This document shows positions 17,332 through 26,104 of a stretch of 64,000 bases of DNA, piece by piece. Both the position numbers and the translations under genes were made by a program. This stretch comes from Dehalococcoidia bacterium UBA5760 (GTDB taxonomy: Bacteria; Chloroflexota; Dehalococcoidia; Dehalococcoidales; UBA5760), in assembly GCA_002418895.1 (NCBI GenBank), contig DIFA01000019.1, forward strand, positions 1-64,000, given 5' to 3'. Position 1 is the stretch's first letter, and every line of letters starts with the position of its first letter. The notes under the pieces were generated by a model, which did not search any database, was not told the origin of the DNA, and was given only the letters and a program-made list of their open reading frames with translations.

Positions 17332-18434
17332 TATGGTGGCGGGCTTTCCACCAGAGTAGCATAGGCGGTATATTCAGTATTGCCACGCCAGTAGACTATC
17401 TTAACCTCCTGCCCAATCTGGCGAGAGTGTATCCCCTCGATCAATTCCCGTCCACTGGCTATTTCCTCATCATCCAGGCCCACGATAACATCCCCCTCTT
17501 TAAGACCGACTTTATCCGCCGGACTATCCGGAGAAACAAAGGTTACCATAGCCCCTTTATCTACGGATAGATTGTTAAAGAAGGCCACTACCGGATTCAC
17601 GTCGGAAAGTCGGACTCCCAGGTAGGTACGGAGCACGTAACCTCTCACAATCAACTGATCGATGACATCTTTAGCAGTATTGATGCTGATAGCATAACCG
17701 AAACCCTCGACACCAACCTGGGCAATCTTGACGCTGGTGATGCCGATCACCTCTCCCGACATATTAACCAGCGGTCCGCCGCTGTTACCAGGGTTGATGG
17801 CAGCATCAGTACGGATAAGGTCATCTAGCGTCTGCCCAGCTGATACCGGTAGAGTAACCTCGAGTTGACTGACCCAGCCTCCGGTCATACTTATCCCCTC
17901 CCCCAGGGCATTCCCGATCACTGCCACCGGCTCTCCAAGCTGAAGCTTTGAAGAATCTCCGATGTCGGCTGCGGGCAGGCCCTGAACACCAATAGTGACC
18001 ACGGCCAGGTCGGTAAGCGGATCAGTACGTACCTCTTGAGCCGGGAACGTCCTGCCATCATCTAAAAGTATGGCAATCTCTCTGGCACCGCTAACCACAT
18101 GATTATTGGTCACGATAATCCCATCCTCCTCAATAATCCAGCCTGAGCCGGCACCTACCTCTGTCTGTATCGATACTACCGAGGGCTTGACCTTAGCCAC
18201 AACATCAACAAAATCGGGAAGAGGCGGCTTGTTGCCATCGCAGGGCGTTGGCTGCCAGGCGGGGTCGATAGGAGTAGCTGCAGGTTGTGTGGGAGTAGAA
18301 GCTGCCGGCGGTTCTTGCACCTCAGGTTCCTGCGTCAGCCAGTTACCGATCATATCTATCCAGGTACAGCCGCTACCGAGCACAACAAAGGAGGAGAGGA
18401 GAAATCCAACTAGTATGTATTTCAGCTTAGTCAT
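17328..18434 (-). CDS. HtrA/DegP-like serine protease lipoprotein
   Basis: A 368-residue trypsin-fold protease for quality control outside the cytoplasmic membrane. It has a lipoprotein signal (LGSGC, Cys23), a Pro/Thr/Gln-rich linker (about 35-70), then the protease domain with the triad His112 (TNNHVV), Asp142 (DPLTDLAV) and Ser218 (NPGNSGGPL). A single PDZ domain follows (about 270-368) with YLGVRL and KEGDVIVGLDDEEI. I chose ATG 18434 so that the signal peptide starts properly; an upstream start adds ten unlikely residues. A heat-shock or envelope-stress role is likely but no operator was seen. Confidence 0.92.
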   Translation of the reverse strand: MTKLKYILVGFLLSSFVVLGSGCTWIDMIGNWLTQEPEVQEPPAASTPTQPAATPIDPAWQPTPCDGNKPPLPDFVDVVAKVKPSVVSIQTEVGAGSGWIIEEDGIIVTNNHVVSGAREIAILLDDGRTFPAQEVRTDPLTDLAVVTIGVQGLPAADIGDSSKLQLGEPVAVIGNALGEGISMTGGWVSQLEVTLPVSAGQTLDDLIRTDAAINPGNSGGPLVNMSGEVIGITSVKIAQVGVEGFGYAISINTAKDVIDQLIVRGYVLRTYLGVRLSDVNPVVAFFNNLSVDKGAMVTFVSPDSPADKVGLKEGDVIVGLDDEEIASGRELIEGIHSRQIGQEVKIVYWRGNTEYTAYATLVESPPPY

Positions 18435-18552
18435 TTTCACTCGCCAACATTGTAACACGCACACTTATTTAAAGCAATTACGAGTAATTTACTCATATAA
18501 CATGCACCGACCCCGATTTGTCATTACGGACCGGAGTTGGGACGATAGAAGG

Positions 18553-19329
18553 CTACTGCCGGGCGCTTAAATAAATACAGATTGCCCCGCAGATGGCTAC
18601 GTTCAGTGATTCTGCTTTACTCTGTGTAATGGCAATTCTGACTTTATAGTCTGCCATATCCATCAATCCCGGCGAGGGACCGGCAGCTTCATTACCCAAC
18701 GCCAGTAAAAGGCTATCCTTACTATGCAGAACTGATGGTTTATCGGTGCCTTCAAGTGCCGCAACAATCAGTGAGTAGCCACTTTCCTTTAGCTTCTTCA
18801 CCAGCTCAAGGTAATGGGGAGTTCGTCTTATCCATAGCGATAGAATACTACCGGCTGTCGACTGGATACACTTTGGTGATAGGGGATCGGCACACTTTTC
18901 ACTGAGTACGACCCCGGCATAATCAAAGGCGGCAGCGCTACGGATAAGAGTACCCACATTACCGGGGTCCTGGATATCTTCCAGCAAAAGAACCCTCCCG
19001 CCGCTGCTTTTGGGCAGCAGGTCGGAATAGATACCCCGGGGGATACGGACAACGGCAATAGGCCCCTGGGGTGTTTTAGTAAGACAAATCCTGCGAAACT
19101 GGCCCTCGGTAACCTCGCGCCGGGGATAATCAGAATACACAGGAGCCAGTTCCTCCTTTGTCATAATCTCGGTTATCTCATCCGGACAGATCTCGATGAT
19201 CTGCCTGATTGCCCTGTCTCCCTCAATAAGAAATACCCCGGCTTCCTGCCGCCCCTTGGTGGTGGCAAGCATCTGATACCATTTGATTGGCCTCAACGGT
19301 ACAGTTTTATTAACTGGTGTTTGCGGCAT
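18553..19329 (-). CDS. TrmH/SpoU-family RNA 2'-O-methyltransferase
   Basis: The 258-residue protein is a SPOUT methyltransferase that transfers a methyl group from S-adenosylmethionine to a ribose 2'-OH of rRNA or tRNA. The three family motifs are present: QDPGNVGTLIRSA (motif 1), LALGNEAAGPS (motif 2) and AESLNVAICGAICIYL (motif 3, the trefoil knot). An N-terminal substrate-binding domain with RQEAGVFLIEGDRAI precedes them, as in RlmB and TsnR-like enzymes. The RNA target cannot be told from sequence. It lies 118 bases upstream of the protease gene in the same direction. Confidence 0.9.
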   Translation of the reverse strand: MPQTPVNKTVPLRPIKWYQMLATTKGRQEAGVFLIEGDRAIRQIIEICPDEITEIMTKEELAPVYSDYPRREVTEGQFRRICLTKTPQGPIAVVRIPRGIYSDLLPKSSGGRVLLLEDIQDPGNVGTLIRSAAAFDYAGVVLSEKCADPLSPKCIQSTAGSILSLWIRRTPHYLELVKKLKESGYSLIVAALEGTDKPSVLHSKDSLLLALGNEAAGPSPGLMDMADYKVRIAITQSKAESLNVAICGAICIYLSARQ

Positions 19330-19529
19330 ACGCTCCTACCATCCATTTTCCGAACAGGCGAGGTGTATCGGTACTACTATTATCATAACCAAACACAGAT
19401 AATAGAAACTTTAATCCGACCGATAGGTTCTGTCAATAGCCCCTTAAAGACCTGTCTGATAAGCTATTCATCTCTGAAACAGCAATTGGTTAACATAATG
19501 TTAGCACTAGTACAAGCAAATACCCCGGT

Positions 19530-19568
19530 AATAAATACCCCTGCTATAGAATGGCAGGGGTATTTATT
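19530..19568. terminator. Terminator downstream of the trp operon
   Basis: A perfect 15-bp stem AATAAATACCCCTGC / GCAGGGGTATTTATT with a 9-base loop lies 45 bases beyond the trpB2 stop. The A/T-rich outer part of the stem gives a T-rich 3' arm in both directions, so it could serve as a bidirectional terminator. Confidence 0.78.
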
Positions 19569-19612
19569 CAGAAATAACGCTTTCCAGAGTCAATTTATGG
19601 CTCGGTCTCGCC

Positions 19613-20935
19613 TCACACCTCAGGCAGTTCGGCCAATGACTCTTTTAGTTTATCTTCGGGAAACGCATAATCCTCAAGTTTACCGGATAGGTAAGCCTCA
19701 TAGGCACCCAGATCAACATGCCCGTGTCCACTATGGGCAAGAAGGATAGTTTTAGCTTCACCAGACTCCCGACACTTAAGGGCTTCATCAATAACTACCT
19801 TAATAGCATGCATCGGTTCCGGGGCACTAAGAATGCCTTCAGTACGGGCAAAGGTTATCCCTGCCTTGAAGGTAGCCAGCTGGTGCTCGGCCCTGGCTTC
19901 CACCAATCCCAGCTTATGAAGGTGACATATAATAGGCGCCATACCGTGGTAGCGCAGTCCTCCGGCATGAACCGGTGGCGGGATAAAACCATGGCCCAGG
20001 GTATACATCTTAAGCAAAGGGGTCAGCCCCGCTACATCACCGAAATCATAGGCGTATGGCCCCCGGGTCAGAGTGGGACAGCTTGCCGGTTCAACACCGA
20101 TGATTTGCAGGTCAGGCTTGGCTCCGCTTAGCTTATCCCTCATCCAGGGTATGAACTGCCCGGCGAAATTTGAGCCGCCTCCCATACAGCCCACGATAAT
20201 ATCAGGATAGGCATCAGCTATCTCCATTTGCAGTCTAGTCTCTTCACCAATGATAGTCTGATGCAACAGAACATGGTTGAGCACGCTGCCCAGCGAATAA
20301 TGGGTGTCATCACGGAGGGCAGCATCCTCGACTGCTTCACTGATAGCCAGCCCCAGGCTACCGGGACAGTCGGGGTCCTTCGCCAGCATATCCCGTCCTG
20401 CCTTAGTGTCAGGGCTGGGACTGGGGACACAATGGGCACCCCAGGCCTCCATCATAACGCGGCGGTATGGCTTCTGGTTATAGCTGATCCTGACCATATA
20501 TACCTTGAGTTCAATATCAAAGAACCTGCAGCCCATTGCCAGGGCACTGCCCCACTGCCCGGCTCCGGTTTCGGTCGCTATCCGTCTGGTCCCTTCCATC
20601 TTATTGTAATACGCCTGTGCGACTGCGGTGTTGAGTTTATGACTACCAGCCTGACTGGTTCCCTCATACTTGTAGAAAATCTTAGCCGGCGTGTCCAGGT
20701 GCTTCTCCAACCTGTGTGCCCGATACAGAATAGTCGGCCTCCAGGTACGATAAATTACCTGTACTTCTTCCGGAATCTCGATGTAGCGCTCAGGACTGAA
20801 TTCCTGCATGATAAGACCCATTGGAAACAGAGGTGCTAAATCGTCGGGGGTAACCGGCTGCTTGGTTCCCGGGTGCAAGACCGGCGGCAGCGGTTCGGGG
20901 AGATCGGGCAGGATGTTATACCATCTGGTCGGCAT
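19613..20935 (-). CDS. trpB2: Tryptophan synthase beta subunit, TrpB2 type
   Basis: This 440-residue protein is the TrpB2 class, which can make tryptophan from indole and serine and does not need the usual TrpA contact. Signatures are [14 protein letters not shown] (5-18), the PLP lysine K100 in [17 protein letters not shown] (122-130) and MGGGSN. It ends the trp operon after trpA, so the genome has both TrpB1 and TrpB2. The N-terminus is odd. Upstream of the ATG, the in-frame codons read [10 protein letters not shown], as expected for TrpB2, but have no start. A TTG with a perfect AGGAGG site lies exactly one base out of frame. See the finding at 20933-20980. Confidence 0.92.
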   Translation of the reverse strand: MPTRWYNILPDLPEPLPPVLHPGTKQPVTPDDLAPLFPMGLIMQEFSPERYIEIPEEVQVIYRTWRPTILYRAHRLEKHLDTPAKIFYKYEGTSQAGSHKLNTAVAQAYYNKMEGTRRIATETGAGQWGSALAMGCRFFDIELKVYMVRISYNQKPYRRVMMEAWGAHCVPSPSPDTKAGRDMLAKDPDCPGSLGLAISEAVEDAALRDDTHYSLGSVLNHVLLHQTIIGEETRLQMEIADAYPDIIVGCMGGGSNFAGQFIPWMRDKLSGAKPDLQIIGVEPASCPTLTRGPYAYDFGDVAGLTPLLKMYTLGHGFIPPPVHAGGLRYHGMAPIICHLHKLGLVEARAEHQLATFKAGITFARTEGILSAPEPMHAIKVVIDEALKCRESGEAKTILLAHSGHGHVDLGAYEAYLSGKLEDYAFPEDKLKESLAELPEV

Positions 20936-21008
20936 CTTTTCTTCATCAAGAATAAACCGTTCTTTCCAATTTTACCTCCTGTAATTCTTGCATTTATTGG
21001 GGCATCTT

Positions 21009-21029
21009 TACCCTTATGACATAAGGGTA
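21009..21029. repeat. Small hairpin between trpA and trpB2
   Basis: A perfect 9-bp stem TACCCTTAT / ATAAGGGTA with a GAC loop lies in the 163-base gap between trpA and trpB2. No T-run follows on the operon strand. It may mark RNA processing that lets trpB2 be expressed separately, or belong to the same CTTA/TAAG hairpin group as 2301-2327 and 6604-6638. Confidence 0.6.
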
Positions 21030-21098
21030 TACCTTAATACTAATAGTAACATTACAATCATAGCAACCTTTCTTCCATCCGGTCTCCTCCTTTCTCCT

Positions 21099-21878
21099 TC
21101 AGTGATATTGATCAAGAGTCTCTCTCAAGCTCCGGACAAAAGACTTCAGAGAAGAGAGAGAGCTATCTTCTTCGATTAGCTGAATGAGGCGGCTGCCGAC
21201 AATAACACCATCGGCTATTCTGGCTACTCTACCGGCCTGCTCCGAACTGGATATGCCGAAGCCAACGCAGAGGGGGAGTTCTGTTTTTTCCCTGACTCGC
21301 TGGACAAAACCCTCCAACCCCTGGGACAGGCTTTGCCTGGCTCCGGTGACACCGGTCAGAGAAACCAGATAGATAAACCCCCGGGACCTTTGCGCCACCA
21401 GCAAGATACGTTCCTCGGAACTGGCAGGGCTGAGCAGGTAGATAGGATCCAGCCCGTGTTTTTTCATATTCGCCTCCAGTTCTTCTCCTTCTTCCGGCGG
21501 CAGGTCCGGGACTATCAAACCATCAACACCGGCCCGGTTTGCCGAGTGGCAGAATGCCTCCAGTCCAAAGTTTAGTATCGGGTTATAGTATCCCATAAAG
21601 ACCAGCGGCGTTGCTATCCTCCTTTTTATCTCCTGCGCTGTTTCAAGGCAGACCTGTAACGTAACCCCCCGCTTGAGGGCCTGATAGCTTGCTTTCTGGA
21701 TAGTAGCGCCGTCAGCCAGCGGATCGGAGAAAGGGATACCCAGTTCGATAAGATCGCAGCCGCTTCCGGCAAGCAGGACTGCTGCCTCAATAGTTGCTTC
21801 CAATGAGGGATAGCCCAAAGTGAGGTAGGCAATCAGCACCCTATATCCCGGTCTAAAGATATTCTGAATACGACTCAT
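21099..21878 (-). CDS. trpA: Tryptophan synthase alpha subunit
   Basis: TrpA splits indole-3-glycerol phosphate into indole and glyceraldehyde-3-phosphate and passes indole to TrpB. The 259-residue TIM barrel has the signature [17 protein letters not shown] (45-61), with the catalytic glutamate E45 and aspartate D56, and the phosphate-binding [10 protein letters not shown] near the C-terminus. Its start overlaps the trpB stop by 4 bases (ATGA), so it is translationally coupled to TrpB1. Confidence 0.97.
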   Translation of the reverse strand: MSRIQNIFRPGYRVLIAYLTLGYPSLEATIEAAVLLAGSGCDLIELGIPFSDPLADGATIQKASYQALKRGVTLQVCLETAQEIKRRIATPLVFMGYYNPILNFGLEAFCHSANRAGVDGLIVPDLPPEEGEELEANMKKHGLDPIYLLSPASSEERILLVAQRSRGFIYLVSLTGVTGARQSLSQGLEGFVQRVREKTELPLCVGFGISSSEQAGRVARIADGVIVGSRLIQLIEEDSSLSSLKSFVRSLRETLDQYH

Positions 21879-23080
21879 AACTCCATCCCCATTGTCTCAA
21901 CGACAATAGCCAAATCCTTGTCACCACGACCGGAAAGATTCACTACGACAAGCTGGTCTCGTGTCAAACCGGCGGCCAGTCTAGCCCCGTAGTATATGGC
22001 ATGGGCTGATTCCAGCGCCGGAATGATACCCTCGGTATGACAGAGAAGCCGAAAACCTTCTAGCGCCTCGACATCAGTAACCGCCACATAGCTGGCCCGG
22101 CCGGTATCTTTATAGTAGCTGTGCTCAGGGCCAACCCCCGGATAGTCCAGACCAGGGGCAATGCTGTGAGTCTCTACTATCTGACCGCTACTATCCTGAA
22201 GCAGGTACGACCTGGTACCGTGCAGCACACCACTCCTGCCCGCAGACAGCGAAGCGGCGTGGCGGCCACTCTTCAGTCCGGCCCCGGCGGCTTCTACGCC
22301 AATGAATTTAACCTCTTTATTGTTATAAAAGGGCGAGAACAGTCCCATAGCGTTGCTTCCCCCACCAACACAGGCAACCAGATAGTCGGGAAGCCGGTTA
22401 TACATAGCCCTGATCTGGGCTTTTGCTTCCCTACCGATTACCGACTGGAAGTCACGGACAATCATCGGATATGGGTGCGGACCGGCCACAGTACCGAAGA
22501 GGTAGTAGGTGGTTTCGACATTGGTGACCCAATCCCGGATGGCCTCATTGATGGCATCCTTCAGAGTACGACTGCCTGATTCTACGGAGCGCACCTCGGC
22601 ACCCAGCAGTTTCATACGGAAGACATTAGGTGACTGGCGCTTGATATCATCTTCACCCATATAGATGATACATTTGAGGCTCAACATCGCGCATACCGTA
22701 GCGGTAGCTACCCCATGCTGACCGGCACCGGTCTCGGCAATAATTCGTGTTTTCCCCATCCGTTTCGCCAGCAATCCCTGACCCAGGGCATTGTTAATCT
22801 TGTGTGCACCGGTGTGAGCCAGGTCTTCCCGTTTCAGCAAGATGACAGCGCCGCCCATCTCCGCTGACAGCTGCTCGGCCGGGTACAATGGGGTAGGCCT
22901 ACCGACATAATGCCGACATAGCTGCTCAAACCGACGCTCGAAGGCAGGGTCGGCCCGGGCGCTTAGGTAGGCCTGCTCCAGTTCCCCAAGCGCCGGCATC
23001 AGTGTCTCGGGGACAAATTTCCCACCGAACTCGCCGAAGTATCCCCGTTGGTTAGGCAACTGCCTGTTATTCTCTCCCAT
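21875..23080 (-). CDS. trpB: Tryptophan synthase beta subunit, TrpB1 type
   Basis: TrpB1 condenses indole with serine using PLP. The 401-residue protein has the normal opening [20 protein letters not shown] (12-31), the PLP lysine K94 in [25 protein letters not shown] and VGGGSNAMG for phosphate binding, and the C-terminal NLSGRGDKD. It overlaps trpF by 14 bases and trpA by 4 bases, the standard coupling for the alpha-beta complex. It differs clearly from the TrpB2 encoded 2 kb downstream. Confidence 0.97.
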   Translation of the reverse strand: MGENNRQLPNQRGYFGEFGGKFVPETLMPALGELEQAYLSARADPAFERRFEQLCRHYVGRPTPLYPAEQLSAEMGGAVILLKREDLAHTGAHKINNALGQGLLAKRMGKTRIIAETGAGQHGVATATVCAMLSLKCIIYMGEDDIKRQSPNVFRMKLLGAEVRSVESGSRTLKDAINEAIRDWVTNVETTYYLFGTVAGPHPYPMIVRDFQSVIGREAKAQIRAMYNRLPDYLVACVGGGSNAMGLFSPFYNNKEVKFIGVEAAGAGLKSGRHAASLSAGRSGVLHGTRSYLLQDSSGQIVETHSIAPGLDYPGVGPEHSYYKDTGRASYVAVTDVEALEGFRLLCHTEGIIPALESAHAIYYGARLAAGLTRDQLVVVNLSGRGDKDLAIVVETMGMEL

Positions 23081-23723
23081 CGGCCCTCCTTACCGCATCG
23101 ACAAAGGCTTTAATTTTAGCTACATCCTTTATTCCGGCTGATTCCACCCCGGAGGAGACATCGACACCCCATGGTGATATCATCTCAATAGCCCGGGCCA
23201 CATTTTTCGGAGTGAGCCCTCCAGCGATAATTACAGGAAACTGCCGGGCTACCTCTCGAAAGAGTTTCCAATCGGAGGTTATACCTGTTCCCCCATAGCT
23301 GTCTTTAGCCAGGGAGTCAAGAAGGTAAAGGTGCCGCTGACTGGATAGCAAGCTGTCTGCACTGGCTAAAGCATCACATATTACCGCAGGATCCTGTCCC
23401 TGGGCTACCCTCACCGCCTTAATCAATGGCCGGTTAATCTCACAGCAGTACGCCCAGGACTCATCACCGCTCAGCTGGATAAAGTCCAGATTGCAGGCGG
23501 CAGTAGTCCTGTTCACGACAGGAGCAGGTACATTAACGAAGACTCCCACCACCTCGACCGTATTGCTACACTCCTTGACTACACTTACTATCTCCTGTGC
23601 CTGGGATATACTTACCTGCCGCCGGCTGTGAGCAAAAACCAGCCCGACAAAATCACTGCCGGACTCGATAGCCGCCAGGGCATGCGATTTGTCAGTGATG
23701 CCGCAAATCTTGATCCGGGTCAT
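23067..23723 (-). CDS. trpF: Phosphoribosylanthranilate isomerase
   Basis: TrpF isomerises N-(5-phosphoribosyl)anthranilate. The 218-residue TIM barrel has KICGITD at residues 5-11 with the catalytic cysteine, [14 protein letters not shown], and [12 protein letters not shown] plus GVDVSSGVE for phosphate binding. It overlaps trpC by 4 bases upstream and trpB by 14 bases downstream, so all are probably translated in a coupled way. Confidence 0.96.
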   Translation of the reverse strand: MTRIKICGITDKSHALAAIESGSDFVGLVFAHSRRQVSISQAQEIVSVVKECSNTVEVVGVFVNVPAPVVNRTTAACNLDFIQLSGDESWAYCCEINRPLIKAVRVAQGQDPAVICDALASADSLLSSQRHLYLLDSLAKDSYGGTGITSDWKLFREVARQFPVIIAGGLTPKNVARAIEMISPWGVDVSSGVESAGIKDVAKIKAFVDAVRRADGRE

Positions 23724-24499
23724 AACATCAGCTCCCTTATCTTGCCTTCAACATCATTAGTGGTAACCAGAGCCTCTCCGACCAGTACTGCATCGATACC
23801 ACACTTCTCCAGCCTTACCACATCAAGCCGGCTGTTGATTCCGCTCTCACTAACTACGATGGTCGGTTCAGGCAGTAACGGCCGCAGCCGGCAGGCGGTA
23901 TTAATATCAACAGTAAAGTTACTCAAATCCCGATTGTTGATGCCGATAACCCGAGCCTTGGCCCGAAGGGCCCGGCTTATCTCGACCTCATTATGGACCT
24001 CAACCAGACATCCCATACCAAAGCTGTGGCTTAAGGCAAGCAACTCATCAAGCTGCTGCTGGCTCAAGACACCTACTATTAACAACAGGGCATCAGCGCC
24101 ATAAGCTGCTGACTCGTATATCTGGTAGGGGTCGAAGATAAAATCCTTTCGCAGCAGTGGTAGGTTGACCTCCATCCTGATAGCAGACAGGTGGTCGATG
24201 CTACCCCCAAAGTAGTTTGACTCGGTGAGTACCGAGATGGCTGCCGCCCCACCAGCAGCGTACTCGTTGGCCAATCTAACCGGGCTGAAATCATTGCAGA
24301 GTACCCCGCGTGATGGTGATGATTGCTTGACCTCGGCAATCAACTGCATCCGGCTCTGATTGATGGCCGAGCCAAAATCAAGTGGCACCCGTCGTTGAGC
24401 AATCCGTTCTTCCAAAGCGAATAGGGGCATTTCCAGCTTTCTTGCCTCAAGCTCCTCTCTTTTATCGGCAACAATCATGTTAAGCACGTTATTTACCAT
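23720..24499 (-). CDS. trpC: Indole-3-glycerol phosphate synthase
   Basis: TrpC closes the indole ring to give indole-3-glycerol phosphate. The protein from ATG 24499 is 259 residues. It has AEVKQSSPSRG with the catalytic lysine, LLRKDFIFDPYQIYE, the catalytic glutamate in LVEVHNE, GINNRDL, and SESGI near the end. I chose ATG 24499 over 24508 because the AGGGATG site is then at a usable distance. The start lies inside the last codons of trpD (11-base overlap). Confidence 0.96.
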   Translation of the reverse strand: MVNNVLNMIVADKREELEARKLEMPLFALEERIAQRRVPLDFGSAINQSRMQLIAEVKQSSPSRGVLCNDFSPVRLANEYAAGGAAAISVLTESNYFGGSIDHLSAIRMEVNLPLLRKDFIFDPYQIYESAAYGADALLLIVGVLSQQQLDELLALSHSFGMGCLVEVHNEVEISRALRAKARVIGINNRDLSNFTVDINTACRLRPLLPEPTIVVSESGINSRLDVVRLEKCGIDAVLVGEALVTTNDVEGKIRELML

Positions 24500-25526
24500 T
24501 GATAACATCCCTGTCCAGACTCTGGCTTAATTGTACCAGGGCATTAAGCTTTTCCAGAGCCATACCGCTGTCGATTACCTCTTCCGCGAGGCGTGCTCCT
24601 GCCACTAGGTCTGAAGACTTTTTGCCGACAACCATGGCCGCTGCTGCATTCATAACGGCAATATTACGTCCCGCTCCACGCCCTCCACCCAGGATACGAC
24701 GTATTATTTCAGCATTATCCTTAGCGGTACCCCCCTTAATCTCCTCGGAACCCGCCTCTTCAAAGCCAAAATCATTCGGAGAGACTTCATAGGGAGATAG
24801 TACCCCTTCCGGAGTGACCTCCCGGATCAGGGTAGCACTGCTTATAGATATTTCATCCATGCCGTCATTACCATGCACTACCAGAGCATGCTTGCTACCC
24901 AGGGTATGCAGGACACGGGCTGTTTTCTCACTCAATTCTAAAGTGGGTACGCCGACAACCTGGAATTCGGCTCGGGCCGGGTTAGTCAATGGACCCAGGA
25001 TATTGAATACGGTACGGATGCCAATCTCCCGACGGGTAGCAGCAGTAACCCTCATTGAGGGGTGGAAGATAGTCGCCAGCATAAAACACAGGCCTATTCT
25101 CTCCAGACACTCGGCTACCGCCTCTGCCCCGAGGTTGATTTTAACCCCCAGTGCTTCCAGAACATCGGCACTACCACAACGACTGCTCATTGCCCGGTTC
25201 CCGTGTTTAGCCACCTTAATCCCGGCTCCGGCTGCTATCAGAGCAGCTATCGTAGAGATATTGGCGCTTCCAAACTCATCGCCTCCCATGCCGCAGGTAT
25301 CAACTACCGGGAGGACCGTCCTGACCGGTATCGCCCTATCACGCATAATACTGGCCAATCCGGCTATCTCATCTACGGTCTCTCCTTTAACCCGCAGTGC
25401 CACGACCAGGGCGGCAATCTGCGAAGGCGTCGCATCACCATTCATTATTTCACTCATTACTGCTGAGGCCTGTTCAAAAGTGAGCGAACAGCCATCCGCA
25501 ACCGTTCCGATAGCATCTCTGATCAT
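24489..25526 (-). CDS. trpD: Anthranilate phosphoribosyltransferase
   Basis: TrpD joins anthranilate to phosphoribosyl pyrophosphate. The 345-residue protein has DTCGMGGDEFGSANIST (the PRPP glycine-rich loop), KHGNRAMSSRCGSADVLEAL, FNILGPLTNPA and VHGNDGMDEIS, all standard for the family. It lies 5 bases after trpG. It is separate from trpG here; in some bacteria they are fused. Confidence 0.97.
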   Translation of the reverse strand: MIRDAIGTVADGCSLTFEQASAVMSEIMNGDATPSQIAALVVALRVKGETVDEIAGLASIMRDRAIPVRTVLPVVDTCGMGGDEFGSANISTIAALIAAGAGIKVAKHGNRAMSSRCGSADVLEALGVKINLGAEAVAECLERIGLCFMLATIFHPSMRVTAATRREIGIRTVFNILGPLTNPARAEFQVVGVPTLELSEKTARVLHTLGSKHALVVHGNDGMDEISISSATLIREVTPEGVLSPYEVSPNDFGFEEAGSEEIKGGTAKDNAEIIRRILGGGRGAGRNIAVMNAAAAMVVGKKSSDLVAGARLAEEVIDSGMALEKLNALVQLSQSLDRDVINGK

Positions 25527-25531
25527 TTTTC

Positions 25532-26104
25532 TTACTGCCTCACGTAGTCCAGAAAGTTTTTCAGCAGATCCTTACCTACATCAGTCATAATAGACTCCGG
25601 GTGGAACTGGACACCCTCTACCGAGAACCGGCGATGACGCAGCCCCATAATGATACCATCCGCCGTCCGGGCGCTGACCTCAAGACAGTCGGGCAGACAA
25701 TCACTCATTACCGCCAGGGAGTGATAGCGAATAGCAGGAAAGGGATTGGGCAGACCCTTGAAGATACCCCTTCCGTCGTGATAGATAAGCGAGGACTTAC
25801 CGTGTTTGATTTCAGCGGCGCGGCCGATCTTAGCTCCGTAGCTGTAACCGATACACTGGTGCCCCAAACAGACACCCAGGATAGGGAGCTTGCTACCGAA
25901 TTCACGGATAACCTCATTGGATATGCCGGCCTGCTCCGGAGTGCCCGGCCCCGGTGAGATAACGATACGCCGGGGTAACCTGGCATCAATTTCCCCCAGT
26001 TTTACTCTGTCGTTACGGACTACCCATACCTCTTCTCCCAGCTCGCTCAAGTACTGGTAGAGGTTGTAGGTAAAGCTGTCGTAATTATCTATCAAAAGCA
26101 GCAT
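25532..26104 (-). CDS. trpG: Anthranilate synthase glutamine amidotransferase subunit
   Basis: TrpG releases ammonia from glutamine for anthranilate synthase. The 190-residue class I amidotransferase has the catalytic triad Cys79 (LGVCLGHQ), His168 and Glu170 (VQFHPES), and the oxyanion region SPGPGTPEQAG (50-60). It overlaps the trpE stop by 20 bases. As in many bacteria, it could also serve 4-aminobenzoate synthesis; folC in the window shows the folate pathway is present, but no pabB was seen here. Confidence 0.96.
   Translation of the reverse strand: MLLLIDNYDSFTYNLYQYLSELGEEVWVVRNDRVKLGEIDARLPRRIVISPGPGTPEQAGISNEVIREFGSKLPILGVCLGHQCIGYSYGAKIGRAAEIKHGKSSLIYHDGRGIFKGLPNPFPAIRYHSLAVMSDCLPDCLEVSARTADGIIMGLRHRRFSVEGVQFHPESIMTDVGKDLLKNFLDYVRQ

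Noticed and set aside
19500..19570. A direct-repeat or CRISPR-like element (repeated ATACCCC)
   Set aside because: Only the two arms of one hairpin and a partial third copy are present; it is a terminator.
20228..20839. A 203-codon open frame on the plus strand opposite trpB2
   Set aside because: It is antisense to a clear enzyme and has no domain signature.
24814..25590. A 258-codon open frame on the plus strand opposite trpD and trpG
   Set aside because: It lies antisense to well-supported trp genes, has an Arg/Ser/Thr/Ala-rich composition typical of a shadow frame, and shows no known motif.
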